Positions 1 through 11,542 of a stretch of DNA of 64,000 nt are shown piece by piece. Origin of the DNA: Haematobia irritans (Eukaryota; Arthropoda; Insecta; Diptera; Muscidae); contig NC_134399.1 of NCBI RefSeq assembly GCF_050003625.1, forward strand, positions 220,714,975 through 220,778,974, given 5' to 3'. A program made the position numbers and the translations under genes. The notes below the pieces were generated by a model. That model was not told the origin of the DNA. It was given only the letters and a program-made list of their open reading frames with translations, and did no database searches. Every line of letters starts with the position of its first letter. The stretch's first letter is position 1.

Positions 1-140
1 GAGAATATTGAATGTTTTCTTAACAAGATGGTGCTGTGTGGTGTAACAATGGAGTTATTGAGAGACAAGTTCGGCGTGTGGGGCTATGTTAAATAGAGAA
101 GCCCGCTTCAATGTAACCATAGCGAAAGGCGGTAGGCGAA
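1..140 (+). pseudogene. mariner-type transposase relict
   Basis: A short decayed piece of an IS630/Tc1/mariner transposase. At 24-35 the DNA reads QDGA, the second-aspartate motif of the DDE domain. At 79-93 it reads WGYVK, in another frame, which in this superfamily follows the third aspartate. The stretch between is much shorter than the usual 40-odd residues, so an internal deletion and a frameshift are inferred. The same two motifs occur in order in the better preserved DD41D copies at 7456-8169 and elsewhere in this window, which is why I assign it. The element's 5' part lies outside the window. Confidence 0.35.
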
Positions 141-937
141 ACATTTTTTCCGTTAAGAGATATACGATAGGGTTGTCCGACAAAATTACTCTTTTCTAGT
201 TTTCAAGTGGTACAAGATATGCTAATATTCTCAAGTCGACAGATATCATTCCTGATATCTGCTATAACGGGTCGTTTTCGCCGAGTTGATGGTTGCCGAA
301 ATCCGGGATTTGTCGGGACAAGCAAAACCAGTCACATTTGAGTTTCAATTTCATATAAACTTTTATTTATTAAGTAAAACAAAAACATAACAGATCCATT
401 TTTTAAATCTAATGTAAATATCACACCTGGGAAACACAAAAAATCCACTTAATATATAAATTTATTTTGGTGTTCCTCATGTTTGCACAGTATTTTAGTT
501 ACTCCGTCTGTTTTTATACCCTGCGCCACACTGTGGAACAGGGTATTATAAGTTAGTGCATATGTTTGCAACACCCAGAAGGAGATGAGATCAGGGTGGG
601 CTCCTGAGTCGATATAGCGATGTCCGTCTGTCCGTGAACACATTTTTGTAATCAACGTCTAGGTCGCAGTTTTAGTCCAATCGACTTCAAATTTGGCACA
701 ACTATGTGTTTTGGCTCAGAATAGAACCCTATTGATTTTGGAAGAAATCGGTTCAGATTTAGATATAGCTCCCATATATATCTTTCGCCCGATATGGACT
801 AATACGATCCCAGAAGCCAGAGTTTTACCCCAATTTGGTTGGAATTTTGCACTATGAGTACAATTAGTAGTGTAGTCAAGTGTGCCAAATTTTATTGAAA
901 TCGGTTCAGATTTAGATTAGATATATTTAGATTATCG

Positions 938-1276
938 GGAGCCACCGTGGTGCAATGGTTAGCGTGCCCGCCTTGCATACACAAGGTCGTGGGTTCGATT
1001 CCTGCTTCGACCGAACATCAAAAAGTTTTTCAGCGGTGGATTATCCCACCTCAGTAATGCTGGTGACATTTCTGAGGATTTCAAAGCTTCTCTAAGTGTT
1101 TTCAGTGCAATTTGGATCGCCGTTCGGACTCGGCTATAAAAAGGAGGTCCCTTGTCATTGAGCTTAACATGGAATGGGGCAGCACTCAGTGATAAGAGAG
1201 AAGTTCATCAATGTGGTATCACAATGGACTGAATAGTCTAAATGAGCCTGATACATCGGGCTGCCACCTAACCTAA
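938..1276 (+). mobile_element. tRNA-derived SINE, copy 1
   Basis: The 5' head is tRNA-like: an A-box match TGGTGCAATGG at 949-959 and an exact B-box GGTTCGATTCC near 992, spaced as in a pol III type 2 promoter. The body is about 250 bp and the 3' end is CCTAA repeats. The head, body and tail recur almost unchanged at 15041-15398 and 58886-59240. It lies inside R1, whose sequence resumes on the right. The target duplication is unclear because the flanks are themselves repetitive (TTTAGAT-like). There is no coding capacity, so an unseen LINE must mobilise it. Confidence 0.9.
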
Positions 1277-1565
1277 TCTAGATATAGCTCTCATATATAG
1301 CTTTCGCCCGATTTACTCATATGACCACAGTGGCCAATCTTTTACTCCGATTTAACTAAAATTATGCACAGGGAGTAGAATTAGCATTGTAGCTATGCGT
1401 GCCAAATTTGGTTGAAATCGGTTCAGATTTAGTTATAGCTCCCATATATAGCTTTCGCCCGATTGACACTCATATGACCACAGACGCCAATTTTTGCTCC
1501 GATTTAGTTGAAATTTTGCACAGGGAGTACAATTAGCATTATAGCTATGCATGCCAAATTTGGTT

Positions 1566-1867
<302 letters not shown>

Positions 1868-1967
1868 NNNNNNNNNNNNNNNNNNNNNNNNNNNNNNNNN
1901 NNNNNNNNNNNNNNNNNNNNNNNNNNNNNNNNNNNNNNNNNNNNNNNNNNNNNNNNNNNNNNNNNNN
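1868..1967. other. assembly gap (100 N)
   Basis: Exactly 100 N, a conventional placeholder, so the true size is unknown. It follows the (AT)n tract and precedes a SINE tail, so the missing sequence probably includes the rest of the microsatellite and most of a SINE. Confidence 0.98.
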
Positions 1968-1993
1968 CGGGCTGTCTAACCTAACCTAACCTA
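1968..1993 (+). mobile_element. SINE 3' tail emerging from the gap
   Basis: Reads CGGGCTGTC followed by three CTAAC units, matching the SINE 3' end (CGGGCTGCCAC plus CCTAA units) seen at 15361-15398. R1 sequence resumes immediately. A largely missing SINE copy in the gap is inferred. Confidence 0.6.
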
Positions 1994-2851
1994 GATATAG
2001 CTCCCATATATAGCTTTCGCCCGATTTACACTCATATGACCACAGAGGCCAATTGTTTGCTCCGATTTAGTTGAAATTTTGCACAGGGAGTAGAATTAGC
2101 ATTATAGCCATGCGTGCCAAATTTGGTTTAAATCGGTTCAGATTTAGATATAGCTCCCATATATAGCTTTCGCCCGATTTACACTCATATGACCACAGAG
2201 GCCAATTTTTTGCTCCGATTTAGTTGAAATTTTGCACAGGGAGTAGAATTAGCATTGTAGCTATGCGTGCCAAATTTGGTTGAAATCGGTTCAATTTTAG
2301 ATATATCTCCCATATATAGCTTTGGCCCGATTTACACCCATATGACCACAGAGGACAATTTTTAACTCCGATTTAGTTGAAATTTTGCACAGGGAGTAGA
2401 ATTAGCATTATAGCTATGCGTGCCAAATTTGGTTGAAGTCGGTTCAGATTTAGATATAGCTCCGATATATATATGTTTTTCTGATTTCGAAAAAATTGGT
2501 CAAATATACCAACATTTTCCTTGTAAAATCGCCACTGCTTAGTCGAAAAGTTGTAAAAATGACTCTAATTTTTCTAAACTTCATAAATAGACTTTTGCGA
2601 AGTTTCCTTAAAATTGCTTCAGATTGAAATTCCGAAATTTTTGCTGATTTGTGATTGTCCTGTATTTTGTGTAGGCGTAAGCGAATCTTCTGAACATATA
2701 GCTTTACATTACAAGCGGATCTGGAAAACGTTACTTAAGCAGTCTGCCAATGTGGTTGGAACAATAAGGTTATTTCAAGAGAATAAAATAATCGGGTGGG
2801 TAAAACTAAAAGTGCCTACTTGTAATAGGTACTTTTAGTTAATGTGGTATC

Positions 2852-3414
2852 TAGGTTTTTTTCCCGGGATCCCGTTTACGGGAATTCGGTTGCCCTTCCT
2901 AATTTTTTAGTCATATTACTGTAAACCGCATTCCAATAGACTGGTAGACTAAATATTGCAAGGATGTGTTTATGAAATATTAAAATGACATCTTTTATTA
3001 TGATAGTTTATTTATTTTCAATTGTAGATAGTGCATTGTTTCTGGGAATATTGACCGAACATGTGCATATAGTGACTCTGTTTTACGATGGGGACATCGA
3101 AATAATTTTCTTTCATTTCCACTCTAGTTTTAATGTTAGAAAAAATCCCAGTGTATCGGAAGAGACTGTCCATTGTAAAAGCTTTTTGTATTTTGTTATT
3201 ATAAAATATTTCTTATTTTAGTATAATGTACATAATATACATTGTTAGTTGTCCAGACAGCGCCTTATAACCGTAGTTTTAGGTGATTTCTAATTTATTT
3301 AAATGTTTAAATATATGCCACATCGAAGCCAGTTTCCCCTTGACCGGGATTCCGGGAAATTCGATAAAAATTCCCGCCTTCCCGGGAATGGAAAAAGTCT
3401 GGGAAAAAACCCTT
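2852..3414. mobile_element. small hAT-like non-autonomous element
   Basis: Flanked by a perfect 8-bp direct repeat GTGGTATC (2844-2851 and 3415-3422). The ends are inverted: TAGGTTTTTTTCCC on the left, and AAGGGTTTTTTCCC when the right end is read in reverse. Both subterminal zones are rich in CCCGGGA/CCGGGA motifs. An 8-bp duplication, short TAGGG-type ends and a 563-bp length without a transposase fit a hAT-derived MITE. The superfamily is inferred from the duplication length alone. Confidence 0.65.
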
Positions 3415-5353
3415 GTGGTATCACAATATATCATGATTTTTTCAATATTTAATATTGAAATGGAATAATGAAGATAAATGAATGTCAACGTGGCCAGGCG
3501 ACAAAAATGCGAGATGATTCAATTTGGCTTATAGTATATGTTAATTACCTATGGAAATTACATACGAGAATTATTCCTCCCAAACTGATACATTTTTTAC
3601 CGCCAACTCATTTGGGAGAAATAATAGAATCGTAGGTAATGTCCATAGGTGAAAACCCAATAAGAGATAGCAGTATTTACCACCACTACAGTAATTAAAG
3701 GGTAAGCTATAGTCTTAAACTATTATTTAAAAATTGTCAGACTTTTAATCATTCGATATTTATTTGGAAAAAATACGTCCCGCTTTAATAATTTTATTGC
3801 TGCTACTTTTAAATTTTGAAAGAAATCAACCGTCCAATATGCTCTTTAAGTAGAATAGTATTCTTGAATCCATCTCATTCCTCAATAAATCTATAGGGCA
3901 TGCATTTAAGGAAGAAAAAAAGATTCCCAGTCTGCGGTCGACTATCTATTTTTGGCCGAATACCGAAGTCGATATGAAAGATCGGTGTTTTACTTTCGTA
4001 CCTATTTGAAAAAGGATCTGAATGCGATTCCAAACTTTTTTTTTAGAATCATCTATTTTCTAATTCGGGGAAGCACTGTTAACCAAATATATTAAAGTTT
4101 GCAAAATCAGGGTTTTTACCAAACCATATTTCATAACTTGCATTCGTAAATACCCGCTCTCTAGTTTGCGATGAATCATCCCTTTAAGCTTATTGTTTTT
4201 ATCATCCTTTTATTCAGGGTTCTTATATAATGCAGTGTTATGTTACCTATATATCCAGATCGTTTTGAAACATTGCACAAATAGTTATTATTGGAGTATG
4301 TTAGGTTGGATGGTAGTGCAATCGGTTCGAATGGGACCACATTTTGGTATACCAATGTGAAACTATTGGTCCCTAATTACATAATGGCCCAAATATTTAG
4401 GCCCAATGTTGAATTCTTGAGTCTCCGTCCCCATAGCATTCGAAACCAAATTTGATTTTTGATCGTCCTGGAAACTGGTTTTTGCCACGATATTCTCGGT
4501 AACGGACATTAGTAATCAGTTTTGTACAACACAAAAAGTGGTCCACAATTAGACATTGCCGATCCATAATTAAATTGGTTTACATGAGATTATAGTAATC
4601 GACTTTATGTGTAAGTTAGGCTCTCTATGAACTGACTTCCCATTGAAAAAAATTAAAGAGTGTCCATCGTTAGCTGCCTTTTCAGTAAAATTTTGTACGC
4701 AATCCATGCTGGAGGTAGAGATACTTGATTCATATAGTTTTTTCCACTTTGTATTATGATGTATAAAACATTTCAAAACATCACTTGATATTCATTATTG
4801 CCTCCCTAAAAATGGCATATTTGGTTCAGCAATATTATACACATTTCTATTATTTACCCTTACCGTTGTCTTGGGGAGAAGTATTTGATTCAATATGAGT
4901 GTCGCAGCCAAAAGTCGATTTTTTTCTTTTTATTTCAATTTACTGCAGTTACGAAGATTTAAGAAAAGAAAAAAGTAAGAGAAAAATGTGAAAAATATGA
5001 ATACAATCAAAATCATATTAATAAGTGGATTGTGGTTTTTGACGTGCATGAGTTGTATGAAAAATACATTGATATTAGTGAGTGTCATTATACATCGACT
5101 GTTTATAAGCGTAAAATGTAGTGTAATTATTGCGAACTTATTTCTATATTTGGACTCTTTTTTCATTAGTTTTTTTGTTTTTTATAAAAAGAGCTTAGCT
5201 GTCGTTATTTATCCTTCACCATGATTAAGGGTTCATATCGAATTAAAGGTTAAAAGTTCCTAAGCCACCACCAGAAAATGTGGCCCTGGCATAATTATTT
5301 GCAATTCTTCGAGATTTTTAAGTTTGGATGGCACTAAAAGAAAATTAAACCCA
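3415..5353. other. AT-rich interval with no recognisable gene
   Basis: I recognise no coding domain, RNA gene or bounded repeat. The short reading frames here (60-78 codons) overlap on both strands and have A/T-driven compositions expected by chance. Confidence 0.6.
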
Positions 5354-5355
5354 TA

Positions 5356-6636
5356 AAGGGTGATACGGTCAAAATTTGGTCAATACAAACTTGACGTATT
5401 TCTTTCAATTTTGCATTTAAAAAACCTGAACACCCCTCATTTTGAAGATGTGTGTGTGTAGAACGTTGCTCCTATTTTGATTTTGGAATTCACTCTTCAG
5501 TTGTCAAAATTCCGTCCAAGCAAGAAGAACAGCGTATCAAAATTTTGCTCGCGCATCGCGAAAGTCCGAGCTACTCGCACGCAAAGCTGGTAAAATCGCT
5601 AAAAGTTACCAAATCAACCGTTACAAATGTAATTAAAGTGTTTGGGGATCGTTTGTCGACAGGGGGAAATCGAAAACCGGAAGCCGCTGAGACGACAAAG
5701 AGAGTTGCCGGTAGTTTCAAGCGAAACCCTAACCTCTCTCTCCGAGATGCCGCAAATAAGCTGGGTGTATCGTCTACAACCGTGCATCGAGCCAAAAAAC
5801 GAGCCGGACTATCGACTTACAAGAAGGTAGTGACTCCAAATCGCGATGATAAACAAAATACGACGGCCAAAGCGCGATCCCGGAGGCTGTACACGACGAT
5901 GCTGACGAAATTTGACTGCGTGGTAATGGACGACGAAACTTACGTCAAAGCCGACTACAAGCAGATTCCGGGAGAGGAGTTTTATACGGCAAAAGGAAGG
6001 GGAAAGGTAGCAGATATTTTCAAGCACATAAAACTGTCAAAGTTCGCAAAGAAATATCTGGTTTGGCAAGCCATCTGTACCTGTGGCTTGAAAAGCAGCA
6101 TTTTCATAGCTTCCGGGACTGTCAACCAAGAAATTTAAGTGAAAGAGTGTTTGAATAAACGTCTGCTGCCTTTCCTGAAGAAACACGGTTGTTCCGTACT
6201 GTTTTGGCCGGATTTGGCATCTTGCCATTACGGTAAAAAGGCCATGGAGTGGTACGCCGCCAACAACGTGCAGGTGGTTCCCAAGGACAAGAACCCTCCC
6301 AACACGCCAGAGCTCCGCCCAATTGAGAAATACTGGGCTATTGTCAAGCGGAACCTGAAGAAGACCAAAAAACTGCTAAGGACGAGCAGCAGTTCAAGGC
6401 AAACTGGCTTTCTGCGGCGAAGAAGGTGGACAAGGTGGCTGTACAAAATCTGATGGCAGGTGTCAAGCGTGAGGCCCGGCAATTCGGATTTGGAAAAGCG
6501 AAAACCTAACTGAATATTTTTCCTGAATTTTATACTAATTGAACTTGAAAAAGAAATTTAATTTGATTTTTTAAATAAACGATTTCACAGATTTACACGC
6601 GTTTTCCCTTGACCAAATTTTGACCGTATCACCCTT
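5356..6636 (+). mobile_element. ITmD37E-type element, copy 1
   Basis: A 1281-bp Tc1/mariner-superfamily transposon. The inverted ends read AAGGGTGATACGGTC on the left and GACCGTATCACCCTT on the right, flanked by TA on both sides (5354-5355, 6637-6638). The DDE residues are spaced D-37-E (see the coding entry), which defines the ITmD37E group known from mosquitoes and other insects. A second copy sits at 42829-44117 inside another transposon. Confidence 0.92.
5509..6509 (+). pseudogene. DD37E transposase, disabled
   Basis: About 330 codons. An N-terminal helix-turn-helix region (KSTVTNVIKVFG, LSLRDAANKLGVSSTTVHRA) is followed by the DDE domain: first acid in MDDETY, second in WPDLASCHY, third in RPIEKYW. 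Exactly 37 residues lie between the last two. Lesions show against the copy at 42946-43964. The initiator there, ATG before PSK, is ATT at 5509-5511. About 18 bp is missing after LST. A tyrosine codon has become TAA at 6136-6138. One A is lost from an A run near 6370, shifting the C-terminus out of frame. The upstream frame from 5452 opens with GTG and is probably not the real start. The stop is TAA at 6507-6509. No transposition-competent protein is expected. Confidence 0.92.
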
Positions 6637-7342
6637 TATAAATATTTCTGGAACTCTCTCTGCATATACTTCTAATGTGTAGTTTTAACGGAACAATGTA
6701 ATTAATAGGGTAAAGCCTTCGAAGTCCAAATGTCAATTGGGAAATCATCTTGTTGAAATGTTTATAAAAGCTTAATCTACTGCCTATAAAAAATCCCAAG
6801 AGGATCATACACACAAAGAAAAAAAACGTTTGGAAAACGTGTATAGAAAACGTTGTTCTTATTTCATTCCTTCGAAAATATTAAATTTGTCCCAAAAAAA
6901 AAACACAAATTGTTATAAATGTTTTACTTTTGCAATATAAGACGCATATTGAAGTTTCTTAGTAAACATTTTATATAGGAGAATGTAATGCCGAACACCT
7001 TTACGAAATCTTGAAAAGATTTTTGGAATAAATGTAAAATTACATTATTTCCATTTCAAAAATTTTTAAGATAGTGGGCTACTGACGGCGCCTAAAACTA
7101 TGCTCCATAAATATAACTGCTCCACTGTATGCGTTGCTTGTGCGTTGATAGCTATAATAATTGTCTGTTTATGACAATAAAAGCAAAATTAGGGGAAATA
7201 TTGAATTTACGAATCTAATGGATATTCCATCAGCTCGTATTATCTTAGACTTAATTCTGTTTAAACTATCCCACACATCAACCTCATTGACTGCTTGAAA
7301 TTCAAATTCATCACTATCCCTATAGTCGGCTGCCTGTCTATA
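6637..7342. other. interval with one CAC-type element end
   Basis: Apart from the CACACAAAG terminus starting at 6810, nothing bounded is visible. The sequence is AT-rich with short chance frames on both strands. Confidence 0.5.
6810..6910. mobile_element. terminal fragment of a CAC-ended element (subfamily C)
   Basis: Starts CACACAAAGAAAAAAAACG preceded by TA. It matches the right terminus of the complete element at 16114-17035 read in reverse, including the following TTTGGAAAACGTGTA. Similarity fades after about 100 bp and I could not find a matching other end, so this is a truncated or diverged copy. Confidence 0.55.
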
Positions 7343-8275
7343 AAGGGTGATTCTTTTGAGGTTAGGATTTTCATGCATTAGTATTTGACAGATCACGTGG
7401 GATTTCAGACATGGTGTCAAAGAGAAAGATGCTCAGTATGCTTTGACATTTCATCATGAATAGACTTACTAACGAGCCACAACGTCGAATTTTCAGTGAA
7501 TGGGCCCTAGAAAAGTTGGCAGAAAATCCGCTTTTTTATCGACAAATTTTGTTCAGCGATGAGGCTCATTTCTGGTTGAATGGCTACGTAAATAAGCAAA
7601 ATTGCCGCATTTGGAGTGAAGAGCAACCAGAAGCCGTTCAAGAACTGCCCATGCATCCCGAAAAATGCACTGTTTGGTGTGGTTTGTACGCTGGTGGAAT
7701 CATTGGACCGTATTTTTTCAAAGATGCTGTTGGACGCAACGTTACGGTGAATGGCGATCGCTATCGTTCGATGCTAACAAACTTTTTGTTGCCAAAAATG
7801 GAAGAACTGAACTTGGTTGACATGTGGTTTCAACAAGATGGCGCTACATGCCACACAGCTCGCGATTCTATGGCCATTTTGAGGGAAAACTTCGGAGAAC
7901 AATTCATCTCAAGAAATGGACCGGTAAGTTGGCCACCAAGATCATGCGATTTTACGCCTTTAGACTATTTTTTGTGGGGCTACGTCAAGTCTAAAGTCTA
8001 CAGAAATAAGCCAGCAACTATTCCAGCTTTGGAAGACAACATTTCCGAAGAAATTCGGGCTATTCCGGCCGAAATGCTCGAAAAAGTTGCCCAAAATTGG
8101 ACTTTCCGAATGGACCACCTAAGACGCAGCCGCGGTCAACATTTAAATGAAATTATCTTCAAAAAGTAAATGTCATGGACCAATCTAACGTTTCAAATAA
8201 AGAACCGATGAGATTTTGCAAATTTTATGCGTTTTTTTTTTAAAAAAGTTATCAAGCTCTTAACAAATCACCCTT
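7343..8275 (+). mobile_element. rosa-like (DD41D) element derivative, copy 1
   Basis: Ends read AAGGGTGATTCTTTTGAG and, reversed, AAGGGTGATTTGTTAAGAG, flanked by TA (7341-7342, 8276-8277). At 933 bp it is shorter than a full mariner because DNA between the start codon region and the catalytic domain has been lost. Three sister copies lie on the minus strand at 27802-28704, 34130-35061 and 52852-53784. D-41-D spacing is the hallmark of the rosa group described in fruit flies; that name is used by analogy. Confidence 0.9.
7456..8169 (+). CDS. truncated DD41D transposase, open frame
   Basis: A 237-codon open frame with the whole catalytic region: SDEAHFW (first D), QQDGATCHTA (second D), TPLDYFLWGYVK (third D), with 41 residues between the last two. 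It ends ...NEIIFKK at a TAA. Mariner-like transposases are usually near 340-350 residues. Here MNRLTNE is joined straight to PQRRIFSEWALEKL, so the N-terminal helix-turn-helix DNA-binding part is missing, yet the frame stays open. It could make a catalytic-domain protein but should not bind the element ends on its own. The open frame may be youth rather than selection: the three sisters keep the same domain but are out of frame at the deletion. Confidence 0.9.
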   Translation: MNRLTNEPQRRIFSEWALEKLAENPLFYRQILFSDEAHFWLNGYVNKQNCRIWSEEQPEAVQELPMHPEKCTVWCGLYAGGIIGPYFFKDAVGRNVTVNGDRYRSMLTNFLLPKMEELNLVDMWFQQDGATCHTARDSMAILRENFGEQFISRNGPVSWPPRSCDFTPLDYFLWGYVKSKVYRNKPATIPALEDNISEEIRAIPAEMLEKVAQNWTFRMDHLRRSRGQHLNEIIFKK

Positions 8276-10481
8276 TATATTAGGCCTGGCGGATTCTGTG
8301 GAGGCTCTAATATAAAATTATCATTATAATTTAGCACATTTATATTCCCATTTCTTATGCCATTAGTACTTGAAATACCCATAATTATATATCCTTTTCC
8401 ACAAGCCCCATGCGAGGAAGATTGTAAAATATTCTGAAAAAAAAACGTACCTTCCGTTGCGAGTTACATTCCCACGATGGTACAATTTTTTTCCAAAGGG
8501 GTTCATGAAATATAAAAATGGTATTGATAATTGTTCAAACCCGTATGATAATAAAATGAAACCAATAATAAAAGTTTAATGAATTTCAATACTACTTAAG
8601 GGTTCTAATACTTCTATACACACGTACACTTATCGTTATTACTTACGATTACGAGTATCGAGTATGTAAAATCTTCAATAAGAGGAAGAAGATCCATAAA
8701 ATCAGCTAATCCTATATCATGAAGAGTGCAAAGTAGGAAAGTTTCGCGAATAGACTGCTCAATTGGGTAGATGCACATTATTGTTGTTGTCTGACAGGAA
8801 AAGGATAATTGAATTCCTTCAATATCATCTTGATGAATCCAAGGATAGAATTTTTTCTTTTGACATAAGTGCCGATATGAGCATCAACATCTGTAATCAA
8901 GCACTACAGCCAAAATATTTATTGTTTATAGCCGATAAGGATTCATGAATGTGTCTATAGCAGTTAAGTCTACGACAAACTTTTCACAACTAAAAAACAA
9001 ACACAATTGATTTCTACTTACAAAAAGCCCAACTATTTAAGAAATATAAATTATTTTAAAAGAACTGGACAAAAATATATTCAAGAAATTATTTCAGATT
9101 TCAATAACCCCCTCTTGAGGGCGTAAGCTGATCTTCTATGGAGCATTAGGTGAAGAATACGAAAATTTCCAAAAACTTTTTTACTTTACTTGCGTTCATT
9201 TTGAAAAATTAGTTGATTGTGGTTGAGTTTTAATTCGATGTTTTTCAATATGTGACCAGCTCCATAAACTATAAATTTGCATAGAGGGTCTGTCCACTTT
9301 GAACTACAGTGAGCAAAAAAATTGTATACCAATATGGAATAATTTATGAAACGATATGGAAAATATGTTATTACATACCTGATATTATTATACTGAACAG
9401 ATTTCGAAAAAAATCACTAAATTTCTGGAAATTCCCCACCAAATCCAACATTTTCGCCCCCATCCACGAAAAAATATCACCAAGTTGGGAGAAAACTCCC
9501 AATACTGGCTACACTGCTTATGTTATCCGTATCTTCCTTTCTGTTTATCGTTTTGTTAATTATCTCTTGTCAAGCTCTATTATCATTCTCTGCTTCTTTG
9601 TGCAATATTTTGACATTGTCAGAGTTAGCTGAGTATATATATAAAGCAATATATCCGAAAACTAATGCCCTTTACGAAAAACACAAAAGAGTATTTCCGA
9701 AAAAATAAATTTTGAAACCGACATATTGTTTTGATTGTATATATAAAACGATTGTATATATAAAAAACATACGTGTCTGTTCTGGTACACACATGTACAA
9801 TTTTCATGTGGTGTCACACTTAAAAGGTGTTCTGGCCAACACTATACACCGTCATAGACCTGAAAAATTTACACGAACATTTCTTTTGTGTAGGCTTAGT
9901 GTACAGCCATCGTATGCAAAGTTAGAAGTTTCTATAACAAATAAATAACACATTCTGAAACCTTAATATGTTTTTTATAAATATTTGCAAATTTTATTGG
10001 GAAAGTCACTCATATATGGCAGAAACCACGATTTTAAAAATCCATCTAAAATTTGAACCGAAATTTTCTCTGATTGGTGTATAAATTTTGGGATTGTTTT
10101 AATCAGCTGATTTTCAGTACGTTCGAAAGTATAATGTTGCCACAATTTTTAAAAGTTAACACAAAAAGTTTTAAGCAAAATTATCTTTGATTTTTTTGAA
10201 TACTATCCGCTTTCCTAAACAAATCAAAGGTCTTTTTGAAAATATAAGGTAACAGAACAGAAATGTCAAATCAAATCACTTCGCACAAACTTTTCGTTTT
10301 TTTAATTACATTGATAAATAAGGAAAACACCAATGATTGAAAAATTCATTAACGTTTTTTAGTGCACAGGTGTATGAGATATCCTTTATATCGATCCATT
10401 TTTTATTGACTTTTTTAAAGAAATTCTAAAAACGAACAAACAAATAAACTTCGTATCAAAAATAGCTAAACGTTAAGAACA
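8276..10481. other. AT-rich interval with no recognisable gene
   Basis: No domain, RNA gene or bounded repeat is recognised over 2.2 kb. Frames of 60-107 codons exist (for example 9309-9632) but resemble no family I know and overlap others in different frames. Confidence 0.55.
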
Positions 10482-10689
10482 GGGGGGTTACTCTGTATTG
10501 CGATGCGTAAGAAAAATTGTCGCGAATCGAGTAATTGGTACTCAGTAATTCGTTTTCGTATCTACCTTGCGCATCTAGTTTTCGCAAATCTGGCATCACC
10601 GCACTCTATAATGCGAAAGCGTATGTCAAACTCGTTCGTTGATCGCAAAAATCGTGCGCAAACAAAATAGCAATCGCAAAGTAACAAAT

Positions 10690-10806
10690 ATGTAAGTAAG
10701 CACAATTAAATTTTTATATTTGTATCTAAATTGTTTATTGTTTTAGGGAAAAACCAAAAAAGTTACAGACACAGCAACGTCAGTTCCAAACTTTGGTAGA
10801 CTTTAT
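10690..10806 (+). pseudogene. start of Harbinger accessory (MADF/Myb-like) gene
   Basis: A plausible spliced start. Exon 1 ends in AT at 10690-10691, the donor is GTAAGT at 10692, the acceptor TTTTAG ends at 10746, and exon 2 starts with G. Splicing creates an ATG and then a frame beginning MEKPKK and reaching QRQFQTLVDFM, which looks like the opening helix of a MADF/SANT-type domain. The 55-nt intron is typical for flies. After about 10806 the frame runs antisense into the transposase remnant, marking the deletion junction. Harbinger elements normally encode a Myb/SANT- or MADF-like DNA-binding partner of the transposase. The domain call is an inference from few residues. Confidence 0.5.
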
Positions 10807-11205
10807 GGTCTCTTCCGCAGTTACCTCAAATTGTATGTGCTTGGGACAAAGTATTCGTTCAATCACCTCGCAAACTTCTTTTAAGCAGCGCGACATAGAT
10901 TGCTCTGATAGTCCTAAAAGATGGTCTTGGCCGATTTGTAGATAACCACCTTGTCCAAGCAATTTCAAAGCAGCGGCCACTTTTATTGGAGTTGGAATGG
11001 CTGTGGATTTATTTGGAACGACGAGGTCGTCTTTAATAGCGTTTAATACATACATAAACGCATCTTTATTAAGACGAAATCTATAAAAATGAAATATTCG
11101 AAAACGTTTGTCACATAATTTGAGTTTCCATTTTCTTACCCGTGGTCACTTAGGGAGAGTATATTTGACCGATCTCGCAAAATTCTTCTTGTAATTCGTT
11201 CATGT
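10780..11205 (-). pseudogene. Harbinger transposase N-terminal fragment with intron
   Basis: Two minus-strand exons join in frame. Exon 1 (about 11205-11140) encodes RRILRDRSNILSLSDHG. The intron is 11139-11081 (59 nt; donor GTAAGA, acceptor TTTTATAG). Exon 2 (11080-10780) encodes FRLNKDAFMYVLNAI and then TPIKVAAALKLLGQGGYLQI and SEQSMSRCLKEV. This matches the N-terminal segment of HARBI1-like transposases, before the DDE residues. The catalytic part is absent, and the last few codons before the stop at 10780 are probably out-of-register sequence past the deletion junction. The frame upstream of exon 1 meets a stop, so the original start is lost or lies in another exon. Confidence 0.75.
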
Positions 11206-11542
11206 TAATTTTCTTCAAACCATAACGCTATCGAATCCATAATTATTACTTTTTTGTTATAAACGATTAGCAAGTTTTAAAAGAACACGCACCGAACGGA
11301 AGATTGTTTAAAATGTTTTTATTTACAATTTTTTGACATTTCTTTTTATCATTTTCGTTATTGTTTACATTGTGCAGCCAGCGTTGTCATATTTTCGCTT
11401 TATTTTGCTAAAGCGTTACCATATTTTCAGTTTACTTTGCGAAAGCGTTTGCGCAAGTGATACAGAGTACCGAATTGTACTCTTAACGCATTTAACTATC
11501 GCATCGCATTTGCTTTCGTATCGCAATACAGAGTAACCCCCC

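Larger units (their letters stand above)
10482..11542 (-). mobile_element. PIF/Harbinger-type element, internally deleted
   Basis: The ends are a 23-bp perfect inverted repeat that starts GGGGGGTTACTCTGTATTG on the left and closes CAATACAGAGTAACCCCCC on the right. Between them lie a Harbinger transposase N-terminal piece on the minus strand and, facing it, the start of a second gene on the plus strand. Full elements in this superfamily carry two such genes and are about 3 kb; this copy is 1.06 kb, so a large internal deletion is inferred. GCGAAAGCG-type words repeat in both subterminal zones. No clean 3-bp target duplication is visible. Confidence 0.8.

Noticed and set aside
5571..6482. Minus-strand and alternative frames over the DD37E transposase
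   Set aside because: Shadows of the plus-strand transposase; they carry no catalytic motifs.
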